DNA of 64,000 nt from Actinomycetota bacterium (lineage in GTDB: Bacteria; Actinomycetota; Actinomycetes; S36-B12; UBA10799). Positions 34,605 through 43,564 of this stretch are shown here, in pieces; position 1 is the first letter of the stretch, and each line of letters begins with the position of its first letter. The stretch lies in assembly GCA_020637055.1 (NCBI GenBank), contig JACJWR010000001.1, positions 1 to 64,000 on the forward strand. The letters are read 5' to 3'. Position numbers and translations under genes: made by a program. Under the pieces are notes generated by a model. That model saw only the letters and a list, made by a program, of their open reading frames with translations, made no database searches and was not told the origin of the DNA.

Positions 34605-35639
34605 ATGCGGCTGCTCGCACTCACCCGCGGCCCGGACACCCCGTCGGCCCGCTTCCGCTTCCGGCAGTACCTGCCGACCCTTGCGGAGTCGGGCATCGAC
34701 TGCGTCGAGCGGTATCCGCCGCATGGGGCCACCGCCCCGCCGGGTAGTCGGGCGGTCCGGTTGCGCTGGCTGGCGGAGACGTTGCCCTCCACGGCTGCCG
34801 CTCCGGTGGTGGCCCGACGATTCGACACCGTCCTGCTGCAGAAACCGCTGCTCACCAACCGGCGCAGCGTCGAACCGCTGCTGCCGGCCGGCTATGCCTT
34901 CGACGTCGACGATGCCACCTGGTTGCGGTCGCCCAAGGGTGTGGATGCGATCGCCCGCCGGGCTGGCGTGGTGATCGCCGGCAACGAGTTCATCGCCGAG
35001 CACTTCGCCTCGCTGGCCCCCACGGTGGTGATCCCCACCGGCGTCGACCTCGACCGGTGGCACCCGGCCGCGGGTGAGGCGGTAGCGGATGGCCCCCCGA
35101 CCATCGTGTGGTCGGGCGGGCACACCGGATTCGCCGACCTCGCGATCGCTGCGCCGGCCCTGCGGCGCGTCCTGGCGCGCCACCCGCAGGTGCGGTTGCG
35201 GATCATGGCCGACCTGGAACCACCGACGACGTTGGGACTGCCGGCGGAGCGGGTCGACTACCTGCCTTGGTCCCGTGAGGTGGAGGTGGAGGCCCTCAAC
35301 TCGGCGACGGTGGGCATGATGCCGCTGCGTGATTCCGATTGGGCGCGCGGCAAATGCGCCTACAAGATGCTGCTGTACCTAGCGTGCGGGATCCCGGCGG
35401 TTGCTTCGGGGGTGGGCATGAACGCCGAGGTCGCCGGCGTCGCGCCTTCGGCTGTGACGCTGGCCGACTCCGACGACGAGTGGGTGGCTGCCCTGGAGTC
35501 GCGCCTGACCGACCCAGCCGGCAGCGCCCGGGACGGTGCGTCCGGCCGGGTCGCGATCCGCCCGCACTACGGCACCGACGCCACCGGGCACCGGCTTGCG
35601 AGTGTGCTGCACTCGTTGCCGGAGCGCCGCCTACGATGA
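34605..35639 (+). CDS. GT4-like glycosyltransferase
   Basis: 344 aa, ATG one base after the previous stop. GT-B layout: N-terminal LLALTRGPDTPSARFRFRQY, the DVDDATWLRSP region, VVIAGNEFIAEHFA and VVIPTGVDLDRW at the domain junction, then a C-terminal donor domain ending in YKMLLYLACGIPAVASGVGM in place of the classical E-x7-E. Retaining GT4 enzymes add hexoses from nucleotide donors in the cytoplasm. It overlaps the methyltransferase gene by 4 bp. Confidence 0.8.
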   Translation: MRLLALTRGPDTPSARFRFRQYLPTLAESGIDCVERYPPHGATAPPGSRAVRLRWLAETLPSTAAAPVVARRFDTVLLQKPLLTNRRSVEPLLPAGYAFDVDDATWLRSPKGVDAIARRAGVVIAGNEFIAEHFASLAPTVVIPTGVDLDRWHPAAGEAVADGPPTIVWSGGHTGFADLAIAAPALRRVLARHPQVRLRIMADLEPPTTLGLPAERVDYLPWSREVEVEALNSATVGMMPLRDSDWARGKCAYKMLLYLACGIPAVASGVGMNAEVAGVAPSAVTLADSDDEWVAALESRLTDPAGSARDGASGRVAIRPHYGTDATGHRLASVLHSLPERRLR

Positions 35640-36280
35640 ACGTCGTGACGAAGGCAGACGACCCGTGGAGCCGCATCGACGATCGGTCCGGTGCACTCCG
35701 CGCGGCCTCGGCAACCGCCCCGGTGGAACTCGACCTCGGCTGCGGCACCCTGCGGGAGCACCCCGGGGCGATCGGCGTCGACCTCATCGCCGGGCCGACC
35801 GTGGACGTGGTGGGCGATGCCTTCGACGTGGTGGCCGCCCTGCCCGACGCCAGCGTGTCGACGGTCTACTCGCGGCACTTCTTCGAGCACCTCGACGATC
35901 CGGTGCCGCTGATCCTCTCCCTCGGCCGGGTGGTGCGCCCGGGCGGCAGGATGCACGTGATCGTGCCGCACTTCTCGAATCCCTACTACTACTCCGACCC
36001 CACCCACAAGACGTTCTTCGGCCTCTACACGTTCTCGTACCTGGCCGAGGATCGACGCTTCCGGCGTCGAGTTCCGGAGTACTTCGGAACGCCTGACTTC
36101 GCGATCGAGGACACCACCATGGTGTTCAAGGCCAAGCGCCCCTTCTACCTCAGTCACGCGGCCAACAAGGTGATCACGCGACTCGTGAACGCCCGTCCGG
36201 GCAACCAGGAGACCTACGAATACCGCTGGTCGAACTTGTGGCCGTGCTACGAGATCCACTGGGAACTCCGACGCCGGTAG
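35636..36280 (+). CDS. SAM-dependent methyltransferase
   Basis: 214 aa from ATG 35636, coupled by ATGA to the preceding glycosyltransferase. Motif I is unusually short, VELDLGCGTLREHPGAIGVD, then STVYSRHFFEHLDDP as motif II and VVRPGGRMHVIVPHFSNPYY as motif III. The block HFSNPYYYSDPTH is characteristic of methyltransferases found in surface-glycan clusters. The acceptor is probably a sugar of the same pathway. Confidence 0.8.
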   Translation: MNVVTKADDPWSRIDDRSGALRAASATAPVELDLGCGTLREHPGAIGVDLIAGPTVDVVGDAFDVVAALPDASVSTVYSRHFFEHLDDPVPLILSLGRVVRPGGRMHVIVPHFSNPYYYSDPTHKTFFGLYTFSYLAEDRRFRRRVPEYFGTPDFAIEDTTMVFKAKRPFYLSHAANKVITRLVNARPGNQETYEYRWSNLWPCYEIHWELRRR

Positions 36281-36283
36281 CCG

Positions 36284-37390
36284 TCAGCGGCCCCGCCACC
36301 ACGCGACTCGCATCCGCGAGCGGGCAGCGACGGCCGCCGCTCGGGCGAGTGCGCGTCGCCTACGCATGAAGGACGCCAACTCCGCCACTTCGCCGGGGTC
36401 GGCCATCCCGACCGGGTCGCGCACTTCCAGGCCGACCGGCCACGATCCGGTCGCCAGCACCTGCTCGAGACTCGCGGCGGCTTCTGCGCCGGACTCGGCC
36501 AACGCGGCATCAATTAGGGCGGCGAGGTCGGGACTCAGCGGCGAACCGGCTGCCGAGGTCGGCCTCACGTGCGGCGCCGCCCACGTCATCAGGGCATGCA
36601 GCGCCAGACGATCCAGACGGGGATCCTCCCGGGCGACCACCTGGAGCGCGGCGAGCAGGGCATCGCTGCGGCGGGCGTTGAGCCTGGGGATGCCCGTGAT
36701 CACCCCGGGCTGGCCGACGATGACGTCGGCAGCGTGCTGAATCTCAGCTGCCGGATCGCTGCCGGGAAGGTCGACGGTGACCACCTCGAGGTCGTCGCCC
36801 GCTGAACCTCCAGCGGTCCCCTCTCCTGCCCAGAAACGTTCCAGCGGCCCGCGCGGCACCCACCAGGCCATCGAGTCACTGTGACGCTGCAGCAGGTCAG
36901 TGAGGATTCCTGGCAGCCACATCGGCAACGGCGGCATCGGGCCCAGCCGCAGCAGCTGATAGTAGTTGGACACCAGCGCGGCCGAGGGACGCCGCCGGGT
37001 CACCACCACCCGCACCGAACGACCCGGGAACCAGCCCAGCACCTCGGCGCGAAGTACCGGACCGGCGAGGCTGAGATTCTCCGCGCTCAGGATCACCGAC
37101 GTCTGTTCGCCCGGCATCGCGGCGCGCAGGCGACCTACCGCGGCCCCCGCGGCGGCGCCACGCCACAACCAGCCGAGGTAGTCCCGCTGTTCGGCGGTGG
37201 ATCGCGCCCAGTACACGGGGTCGGCGCGGGCGGCGTCGGCCGCAGCATCACCGGCGTTGAGTTCACCTGCCGCGGCGAGGTAGGCGATGCCTTGGTCGGC
37301 CAATGCGGCTTGCTGACTGCGGAACGCTTCCTGCAGCGAGGTGGTGCCACTCTTGGGCGTGCCCACATGCAACGTCACCGTGCCGCTCAT
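36284..37390 (-). CDS. Sulfotransferase-like protein
   Basis: 368 aa from ATG 37390, overlapping the flippase stop by 4 bp. The much longer frame upstream is antisense noise over the flippase. TLHVGTPKSGTTSLQEAF is a textbook PAPS phosphosulfate-binding loop; VRVVVTRRRPSAALVSNYYQ could supply the 3'-phosphate site. The C-terminal half, which has ADVIVGQPGVITG and LNARRSDAL, is helical and ends in an Arg-rich tail. Probable role: sulfation or recognition of a glycan. No PAPS-synthesis genes are in the window. Confidence 0.72.
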   Translation of the reverse strand: MSGTVTLHVGTPKSGTTSLQEAFRSQQAALADQGIAYLAAAGELNAGDAAADAARADPVYWARSTAEQRDYLGWLWRGAAAGAAVGRLRAAMPGEQTSVILSAENLSLAGPVLRAEVLGWFPGRSVRVVVTRRRPSAALVSNYYQLLRLGPMPPLPMWLPGILTDLLQRHSDSMAWWVPRGPLERFWAGEGTAGGSAGDDLEVVTVDLPGSDPAAEIQHAADVIVGQPGVITGIPRLNARRSDALLAALQVVAREDPRLDRLALHALMTWAAPHVRPTSAAGSPLSPDLAALIDAALAESGAEAAASLEQVLATGSWPVGLEVRDPVGMADPGEVAELASFMRRRRALARAAAVAARSRMRVAWWRGR

Positions 37391-38685
37391 CGGGCAGCTC
37401 CGCTCGGCTCCGGTTGGCGTTCCAGCCGTCGGGCGAGGAGGACGGCCGGAACCACCATCAACACACTCGCGGCACCACTCACCCAGGCCATACCCACCAC
37501 CCCGAATGCGCCCAGCGCCCAACCGCTGGTGGCGAGCATGAGCGCCGGCCCCAGCACCGAGTAGGCGACCGTCGGCCAGGGCCGACCATAGACCCGAGTG
37601 AACTGGTAGCTGACCTGCACCAACGCCTGTGCGATCACCGACACCGTCAGCACCAGGTACACCTGCAGGCCTTCGCTGAACTCGGGGCCGTACAGCACAT
37701 TGACCACAAAAGGTGCCACTGCGGCCACTGCAACGGCGGCCACCGTGGTGCCGGCCAGAGTCTTGACCAGGTCGCGGGTGAGCGTGTGCTCGTCGGCCAC
37801 GGTGGCGCGGTGGTAGACGTCGACGGCGATCTGCCCGCCCACCAACCGCGGCACCACCGTCAGCGAAAAGCCCACGGCATAGATCCCGGCCGCGGCATCG
37901 CCTAGGTAGAAGCCCACCAGGATCGTGTCGATCAACATCACGCTCCACTGCAGGGTCCGGCCAAGTTGCCAGGGGAATCCGCCACGCACGGCTCGCACCA
38001 CGTCGCGGGTCAACTCGCGGACCGGGGTGGGCGCTGCTGTCGGGGTCGAAGGAGTGGGCGGCTCGGCCTCGAGCCCGTTCGGCGCCGGTGCCGCCCCGAC
38101 GACCCGGCCGGCGCGCACCATCAGCCAGAAGAACGGCAGCGGGGTGAGGAACGAGGCGATCACCACCAGCTTCACGGTGGTGGAGTTCAGCACCCCGGCA
38201 CCGGCCACCGCGATCACACCGGCGAGCAGCACCAATTGCTGGCCCAATGAGGCCCAGGCACTTGCCACCGGCCCGCGCATCGCGCCGAGAACCAGGCTGG
38301 ACTGGCTTCCCATCAGGTAGGCGACGCCGCCGATCGCCAGCCACGAGACGGCCGGATCCAGCGGCAGGAAAGCGAGGGCTACCAGTGCGGCGATGCCGGC
38401 GTAGATCAGCCATGCGGTTCGCATGAGCGGCCTGATGGGCCGGAAGTCGCCGCGGGACCGGCACATGTGGACTACCTGCTGGCCGACGTCGAAACTCGCA
38501 GCGAGGTAGATCAGCGAACTGGCCGACACGAACACCGCGACCACACCGCGCAGTTCCGGCCCACCGAGCCGGGCCACCACGATCGACTGCAGCAACCCGA
38601 TGGCCACGCCCACGACCCGGATCATGATCGCCTTCGACGCCCGACTCGCACGCACACGAGAAACGAGCGAACGCGCGTCGGGCAT
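37387..38685 (-). CDS. Polysaccharide flippase-like membrane protein (Wzx)
   Basis: 432 aa, ATG start. N-terminal basic segment, then AIMIRVVGVAIGLLQSIVVARLGGPELRG, the usual first helix and loop of Wzx-like transporters, and about 12 helices in all, with a hydrophilic Pro/Thr insert (EAEPPTPSTPTAAPTP) near residue 215. The second of three flippases. It is coupled by a 4-bp overlap to the sulfotransferase-like gene, which hints that the exported unit is the one modified. Confidence 0.8.
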   Translation of the reverse strand: MPDARSLVSRVRASRASKAIMIRVVGVAIGLLQSIVVARLGGPELRGVVAVFVSASSLIYLAASFDVGQQVVHMCRSRGDFRPIRPLMRTAWLIYAGIAALVALAFLPLDPAVSWLAIGGVAYLMGSQSSLVLGAMRGPVASAWASLGQQLVLLAGVIAVAGAGVLNSTTVKLVVIASFLTPLPFFWLMVRAGRVVGAAPAPNGLEAEPPTPSTPTAAPTPVRELTRDVVRAVRGGFPWQLGRTLQWSVMLIDTILVGFYLGDAAAGIYAVGFSLTVVPRLVGGQIAVDVYHRATVADEHTLTRDLVKTLAGTTVAAVAVAAVAPFVVNVLYGPEFSEGLQVYLVLTVSVIAQALVQVSYQFTRVYGRPWPTVAYSVLGPALMLATSGWALGAFGVVGMAWVSGAASVLMVVPAVLLARRLERQPEPSGAAR

Positions 38686-38763
38686 TTGCGAAGCCTAGTG
38701 CCACGCAACGCGATCCAACGTTTACGCTGGCACGGTTACGCACCGCCGAACGGGAGTCGCCAC

Positions 38764-40083
38764 ATGAACGCCAGCACCGAACCCGCCCTGCCCGCACCAC
38801 CGGACCCGGCGACGGCCCGGATCGCGGTGATCGGACTCGGCTACGTCGGCCTGCCGCTGGCGGTGGAATTCGCAGGCAGCAACCCGGTGCTCGGCTTCGA
38901 TATCAACACCGAGCGGGTGGCTGAGTTGCGCGAGGGCAACGACCGCACGCTGGAGGTGCCCAACGACTCGTTGCGGGCGGCACTGGACGGCCGGTTGGCC
39001 CTCAGCGCCGACCCGGCCGACCTGGCCGGCACGGATGTCTTCATAGTCACGGTGCCCACGCCCATCGACACCTTCCGCCGCCCGGATCTCGGGCCGCTCG
39101 AGTCCGCCAGCCACCTGGTGGGTGCCGCGCTGCGACCGGGTGCCGTGGTGGTCTACGAATCGACCGTGTACCCGGGTGCCACCGAGGAGGTCTGCGCCCC
39201 GATCCTGGCGGCTGAGTCGGGGCTGGAACTCAATGTCGGCTTCTGGCTGGGCTACTCGCCGGAGCGGATCAACCCAGGCGACCACGCCCACCGGCTGCCG
39301 GACATTCTGAAGGTCACCTCGGGATCCACCCCGGCGGCGGCGGACTTCGTGGATGCCCTCTATGCCCGGGTCATCACCGCCGGCACCCACAAGGCGTCGT
39401 CGATCCGGGTGGCCGAGGCGGCGAAGGTGATCGAGAACACACAGCGCGATGTCAACATCGCGTTGATCAACGAACTCGCCGTGCTGTTCAACACCCTGGG
39501 CATCGACACCACCGAGGTGCTGGAAGCCGCGGGCACCAAGTGGAACTTCCTCGGCTTCCGCCCCGGGCTGGTGGGAGGTCATTGCATCGGCGTGGATCCC
39601 TACTACCTCACGCACAAGGCACAGGAGGTAGGGCACCACCCGGAGGTGATCCTCGCGGGGCGCCGAATCAACGACCGCATGGGCGGCTACGTGGCCGAGC
39701 AGACCGTGCGAGCGCTGGCACAGGCCCGCCGCCACGTCGCCGGGGCCCGAGTGCTGGTGCTGGGCCTGGCGTTCAAGGAGAACTGTCCAGACTTGCGCAA
39801 CACCCGGGTGGTGGACATCGTGGCCGAGTTGGGCCGCTTCGGAGTCGAGGTCGACGTGCTCGACCCGTGGGTGGACGCCAAGGAGGCCGAGATGGAGTAC
39901 GGCATCACATTGGTGGACTCCCGGCAAATGCCCACCGGGACCTACGACGCGGTTGTGCTGGCGGTGGCGCACGAGCAGTTCACCGACCCGGGTTTCGACG
40001 TCCGCGCCTGGCTCGCCGAGGACGGCCTGGTGTACGACGTCAAGGGTGCCCTCCCGGCTGGCGTGGCCGACGCGCGACTCTAG
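38764..40083 (+). CDS. Nucleotide-sugar dehydrogenase (TviB/WbpA/WecC type)
   Basis: 439 aa from ATG 38764, with GGGAG upstream. Rossmann motif IAVIGLGYVGLPLAVEFAG, FIVTVPTPIDTFRRPDL, YESTVYPGATEEVCAP, YSPERINPGD, and the catalytic Cys in LVGGHCIGVDPYYLTHKAQE, then LGLAFKENCPDLRNTRV. The PERINPGD and HCIGVDPYYL blocks mark the branch that oxidises UDP-N-acetyl-hexosamines (GlcNAc, GalNAc or ManNAc) to uronates rather than UDP-glucose. It complements ugd and would bring a second acidic sugar. The substrate hexosamine is not decided by sequence alone. Confidence 0.88.
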   Translation: MNASTEPALPAPPDPATARIAVIGLGYVGLPLAVEFAGSNPVLGFDINTERVAELREGNDRTLEVPNDSLRAALDGRLALSADPADLAGTDVFIVTVPTPIDTFRRPDLGPLESASHLVGAALRPGAVVVYESTVYPGATEEVCAPILAAESGLELNVGFWLGYSPERINPGDHAHRLPDILKVTSGSTPAAADFVDALYARVITAGTHKASSIRVAEAAKVIENTQRDVNIALINELAVLFNTLGIDTTEVLEAAGTKWNFLGFRPGLVGGHCIGVDPYYLTHKAQEVGHHPEVILAGRRINDRMGGYVAEQTVRALAQARRHVAGARVLVLGLAFKENCPDLRNTRVVDIVAELGRFGVEVDVLDPWVDAKEAEMEYGITLVDSRQMPTGTYDAVVLAVAHEQFTDPGFDVRAWLAEDGLVYDVKGALPAGVADARL

Positions 40084-40144
40084 GCGAAGCGCAACCCCCG
40101 TCTGCTCAGGCTCCGGAGGTGCGGGGGCGGGCTTCGTGGGGCGA

Positions 40145-40233
40145 CGGTCTCAAATCTCCCCAACATGCGGCCAAGTGGCGCGACACGCCGAAAAACCGGG
40201 CCGGGTGAAGCCCGATGGGGAGGTTTCAGACCG
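40145..40233. repeat. 89-bp inverted-repeat element, copy B
   Basis: Left arm CGGTCTCAAATCTCCCCAA (40145-40163) and a right arm (40215-40233) whose reverse complement is CGGTCTGAAACCTCCCCAT. It has the same length as copy A at 16798-16886 but the opposite orientation, and shares CGACACGCCGA at 40181-40191. It lies between two convergent genes, a position that suits a terminator, a barrier, or a tolerated small mobile element. Confidence 0.8.
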
Positions 40234-40257
40234 CCGCCGGAATGCACCCCTCGCCTA

Positions 40258-41409
40258 CTAGGCCTGCCCAGCCCCCACAAGGTCCACCCAAGCGCGCGAC
40301 AGCGCCACCTGATCGAAGCGCTGGGCCCACTCCCGGCAGGCGCTGCGGTAGGCGCCGCGGCCGCTGGCGAGCACACTCACCACCGCTGAGGCGAAGGCCT
40401 CCACCTCCCCGACCGGCACCAGCCGCCCGGTGACCCCGCCGTCCACTGCGTCCCTTACCCCGGTCACGTCCCAGCCGACGGTGGGGACCCCGCACGCGGC
40501 GGCCTCGATCACGGCGTTCGGCAGGCCCTCCCGCAGGCTGGGAAACACCAACACGTCCAGGTCCCGCAGCACGGGCACCACATCTGTCACCCAGCCCCGC
40601 CAAGTGATCCGTGGGTCCGCATTCATGCGGTCGAGTACGGCCTGGGGCGGCGGGTCGGCGGAATCAACGTCACCGACCACCACCAGCGCCGCTTCGGGGA
40701 ATTTCGCCGCCGCCACATCCAAGGCGGCGAGCACCACGTCCAAGCCCTTGTCGCCGGCGAGCCGGCCGACGAACCCGAGCACCGGGAACGGACTCCGATC
40801 CTCACCACTCCCATCTCCCGGTACGAATCGGGTGAGGTCCACGCCCTTGGATCCGCCGCCGCACAGCACCGTCGCGGGTCGCCGCGTCACCCCGGCCGAC
40901 TGCAGCAGCTGCGCCAACGAGCCCGACACCGCCACCACGTCGGTGGCGCTGCGCACCGTCAACCGGTCGGCGGTCAGGGTGAGCCTCCGGCTCGTCCCGA
41001 TCAACGTCTCCCAGCGGGCTCCGCGGTGCAGAAAGATCCTTCGGCGCACCCCCACCAGCCGGGCAGCGACCATCGCCAACAGACCACCCTTCGGGCTGGC
41101 TCCCACCACCACATCCGGGCGCAGCCGCCGCAGCAGTCGGAGCCACCGGGTCAGCGCCACCGCGTCGGCCCGGGGTTCGATGGGTTTGACCATGTCGATC
41201 CGATGCACCCGCACCCAGTCCGGCGGCGGCCCGGACGGCCACTCCCCCGGCGCGCACACCACGTGGATCTCCCAGCCCGCCTCCCGCAGGGCCGGGAAGT
41301 GGGCGAAGAAGCTGGTGCTCAGTTGCTCGGCCAGCGTGGTGCCGATCAGCAGCCGGCGGGGCCGTCCGGTCGGCCCGGGGTCGCCATTCGCCGCGGGTCG
41401 GCGACTCAC
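40258..41409 (-). CDS. GT4 glycosyltransferase
   Basis: 383 aa. Start is GTG 41409, which overlaps the preceding stop by 4 bp (GTGA). N-terminal acceptor domain with LLIGTTLAEQLSTSFFAHF and VVVGASPKGGLLAMVAARL, junction FLHRGARWE, and a donor domain: LGFVGRLAGDKGLDVVLAAL, then DVLVFPSLREGLPNAVIEAA with the E-x7-E motif. Closely resembles galactosamine/fucosamine-type transferases that follow the initiating phosphoglycosyltransferase, here the gene directly upstream. It may add the second sugar of the repeat unit. Confidence 0.87.
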   Translation of the reverse strand: MSRRPAANGDPGPTGRPRRLLIGTTLAEQLSTSFFAHFPALREAGWEIHVVCAPGEWPSGPPPDWVRVHRIDMVKPIEPRADAVALTRWLRLLRRLRPDVVVGASPKGGLLAMVAARLVGVRRRIFLHRGARWETLIGTSRRLTLTADRLTVRSATDVVAVSGSLAQLLQSAGVTRRPATVLCGGGSKGVDLTRFVPGDGSGEDRSPFPVLGFVGRLAGDKGLDVVLAALDVAAAKFPEAALVVVGDVDSADPPPQAVLDRMNADPRITWRGWVTDVVPVLRDLDVLVFPSLREGLPNAVIEAAACGVPTVGWDVTGVRDAVDGGVTGRLVPVGEVEAFASAVVSVLASGRGAYRSACREWAQRFDQVALSRAWVDLVGAGQA

Positions 41410-42827
41410 CGTCCGGTGGCGCCGGTGACGGTGCGCAGGGTGCGCGCCAGGCACTTCAGATCCATCGACAACCCCTGATGCCTGAGGTAGAAGAAGTCGA
41501 ACTGCAACTTCTCGAAGGCGTCCTCCTCGCTGGCGCCGTAGGGATATTTCACCTGGGCCCAGCCGGTCAGCCCGGGGCGCACCACATGCCGCAGGCCGTA
41601 GTACGGCAGCACCTGCACGAGCCGTTCGACGTAGGCGGGTTGCTCCGGCCGCGGCCCCACCAGCGAGAGTTCACCCCTCAGCACGTTGACCGCCTGCGGC
41701 AATTCGTCGAGATGGCTGCGGCGCAACCAGCGGCCGACCGGGGTGATGCGCGGGTCTTCGTGCACGGTCCAGGTGGCGGGGCTGGCGCCGGGCGACATGG
41801 TGCGGAACTTCCACATCGAGAAGACCTCGCCGTTGCGCCCCACCCGGGGCTGCCGGTAGAACAGCGGTCCGCGGTTGCCGACGAGGTTCGCCAGCCACAC
41901 CAGCGGCGCCAGGAGCAGCAGCGGCAGCGTCAGCAGCGCAGCGCCCAGGATGTCCACCAGTCGCTTGACCCGGGCGTAGCCGCGGCCGTGCACCTCCCCG
42001 ATGTCGAACAGCAGCGAGGAGCGCTCCACCTCGCCCGCGGGCAACTTGCCCATCCAGTCTTGGTAGAAGTCGGTGAGCGAGCGGACTCGCACGCCCGATT
42101 CGTGCACCTGAGCCACCTGATCCACCACGGCCTGCGACGCCAGTCCGCCGCCTGATACGACCACCAGTTCCGCGCCGGTAGCAGCCACTTGTGCGACTAC
42201 TCCACCTGCATCACCTGCGTCCAACGTCACATGGCCCACCACCTGGGCGGGGCGCTCGAGGTCGCGGACCATGTCCGCCAGCAGACCTGCAGCCTCATCG
42301 TCGGAGGCCACCACCAGCACCCGCGTGGGCGCCCCGCGCAGCGCGGAAGTTCCCACCGTCCAGTTGCAGAACACCGCCCACGGCACCAGCACCACGACCG
42401 TGCCCAACACGGTGAAACGTGGCAGCAGGTTCGACGCGGTGAGTAGCCCGAACAGCGACATCACCGCGGCGGCGATGCCTCCAGCGGCCAGTGCACGCCC
42501 GGCAGCGGCCAGCAGCGTTCTGGGTTCGTCGGGCAGGCCAACCGCGTAGCACGCCACCACCAACATGGCCGAGTAGACCGCGATCCAGCCGAACTGTTCC
42601 ACCGAATCCAGCTGATAGCGCGGCACCGCCACCAGATGGGCGTGCAACCACGAGAGCAGCAGGACGATCGCCGGCGCCCCGATGAACATCAACAGCGCAG
42701 GTGTGCGGGAGCGCTGCTTGACCTCCCGGCGGGAGTTGGCGATTGCGGACACCCTCGAGGGTACCGAGGACCGCCCGCCCTCGGCGTCGGAACGCAGATC
42801 CACGGTGGAGTCCGGCGGCGGCGTCAC
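41406..42827 (-). CDS. Undecaprenyl-phosphate glycosyl-1-phosphate transferase
   Basis: 473 aa, GTG start inside the previous stop. The initiating enzyme: it moves a sugar-1-phosphate from a UDP-sugar to undecaprenyl phosphate. N-terminal four helices and a CoA-binding-like domain (RVLVVASDDEAAGLLADMV), then the catalytic domain: RVKRLVDILGAALLTLPLLL, FYRQPRVGRNGEVFSMWKFR with the conserved K-F-R-T-M, DELPQAVNVLRGELSLVGPR followed by PE, and RPGLTGWAQVKYPYGAS. Architecture is that of WbaP/WcaJ polyisoprenyl-phosphate hexose-1-phosphate transferases. The only such enzyme in the window, so it should start most or all glycan built here. Confidence 0.93.
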   Translation of the reverse strand: MTPPPDSTVDLRSDAEGGRSSVPSRVSAIANSRREVKQRSRTPALLMFIGAPAIVLLLSWLHAHLVAVPRYQLDSVEQFGWIAVYSAMLVVACYAVGLPDEPRTLLAAAGRALAAGGIAAAVMSLFGLLTASNLLPRFTVLGTVVVLVPWAVFCNWTVGTSALRGAPTRVLVVASDDEAAGLLADMVRDLERPAQVVGHVTLDAGDAGGVVAQVAATGAELVVVSGGGLASQAVVDQVAQVHESGVRVRSLTDFYQDWMGKLPAGEVERSSLLFDIGEVHGRGYARVKRLVDILGAALLTLPLLLLAPLVWLANLVGNRGPLFYRQPRVGRNGEVFSMWKFRTMSPGASPATWTVHEDPRITPVGRWLRRSHLDELPQAVNVLRGELSLVGPRPEQPAYVERLVQVLPYYGLRHVVRPGLTGWAQVKYPYGASEEDAFEKLQFDFFYLRHQGLSMDLKCLARTLRTVTGATGR

Positions 42828-43555
42828 TGCAACTCCCGCCGCATCTGCAACACGAAGAAGCTGGTCGACAGGTAGGAGGCGAGTTTGTTCCGCAGCAGGG
42901 TGGTGCCCAGCATCCCCGCCTCACGCCTGGTGAGCCAGGTGATGCGCTCCTCGACGAAGCCGTGGTAGGCGAGCATCCCCGACCACTGCTCGGGCGGTTG
43001 ATGCATCCTGAAGTCGACCGTGGGCAGCAGCGGGCTGCGGCGGCCGATGTCGCCGAACAGGTTGCGGTTCGAGGAGTCCATGACGATCAGGGTGCCGCCG
43101 GGCGCGGTACGTTCGGCCAGCACGTCGAAGAAGGCGTGGTAGTGCTGCTGGCCCGCCAGCGAGTGGGGCAGATCCGCGACGTATGCCTCGCCGATGTGGT
43201 TGATCGACTGATGCAGCAGCACCACGTCGAAGGCCCCCAGCGCCGGGTCGAGATCCTCCAGCACGATGGGCAGCAGCTGGACCCGGTCACCGGTGCCGGC
43301 CGCCTCGGCCATGTCGGCGAACTTGCGGTGCACGTCGGTGGGGCTGCCGTCCATGGACGGCTCGAGTACGAGCGCCGACTCGGCCCCGCCCGCGAGCACC
43401 GCCCAGAAGCTCCCGATACCGGTGCCCCCGCCGACGTCGAGGACGCGCTTCCCCGCCAGCGGCACGCCGTCGAAGATGAGATCCGCGAAGTAGCGGTCGT
43501 ACCCGGCGACTCGAGTCAAGCCGCTGAGTGGGGCCACCTCGGCGAACGTCACCAT
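42824..43555 (-). CDS. Class I SAM-dependent methyltransferase
   Basis: 243 aa, ATG start. Motif I RVLDVGGGTGIGSFWAVLAG, ALVLEPSMDG for the ribose contact, FDVVLLHQSINHIGEA and TAPGGTLIVMDSSNRNLFGD. The N-terminal DRYFADLIFDGVPLAGK suits small-molecule methyltransferases. Its last codon overlaps the start of the phosphoglycosyltransferase gene (GTGA), so the two are coupled. Confidence 0.83.
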   Translation of the reverse strand: MVTFAEVAPLSGLTRVAGYDRYFADLIFDGVPLAGKRVLDVGGGTGIGSFWAVLAGGAESALVLEPSMDGSPTDVHRKFADMAEAAGTGDRVQLLPIVLEDLDPALGAFDVVLLHQSINHIGEAYVADLPHSLAGQQHYHAFFDVLAERTAPGGTLIVMDSSNRNLFGDIGRRSPLLPTVDFRMHQPPEQWSGMLAYHGFVEERITWLTRREAGMLGTTLLRNKLASYLSTSFFVLQMRRELQ

Positions 43556-43564
43556 GGGCTCAGG

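Noticed and set aside
37391..38800. 838-aa minus-strand frame covering the flippase and the sulfotransferase
   Set aside because: The part upstream of 37390 is an out-of-frame shadow of the flippase gene, rich in Arg and Gly with no domain.
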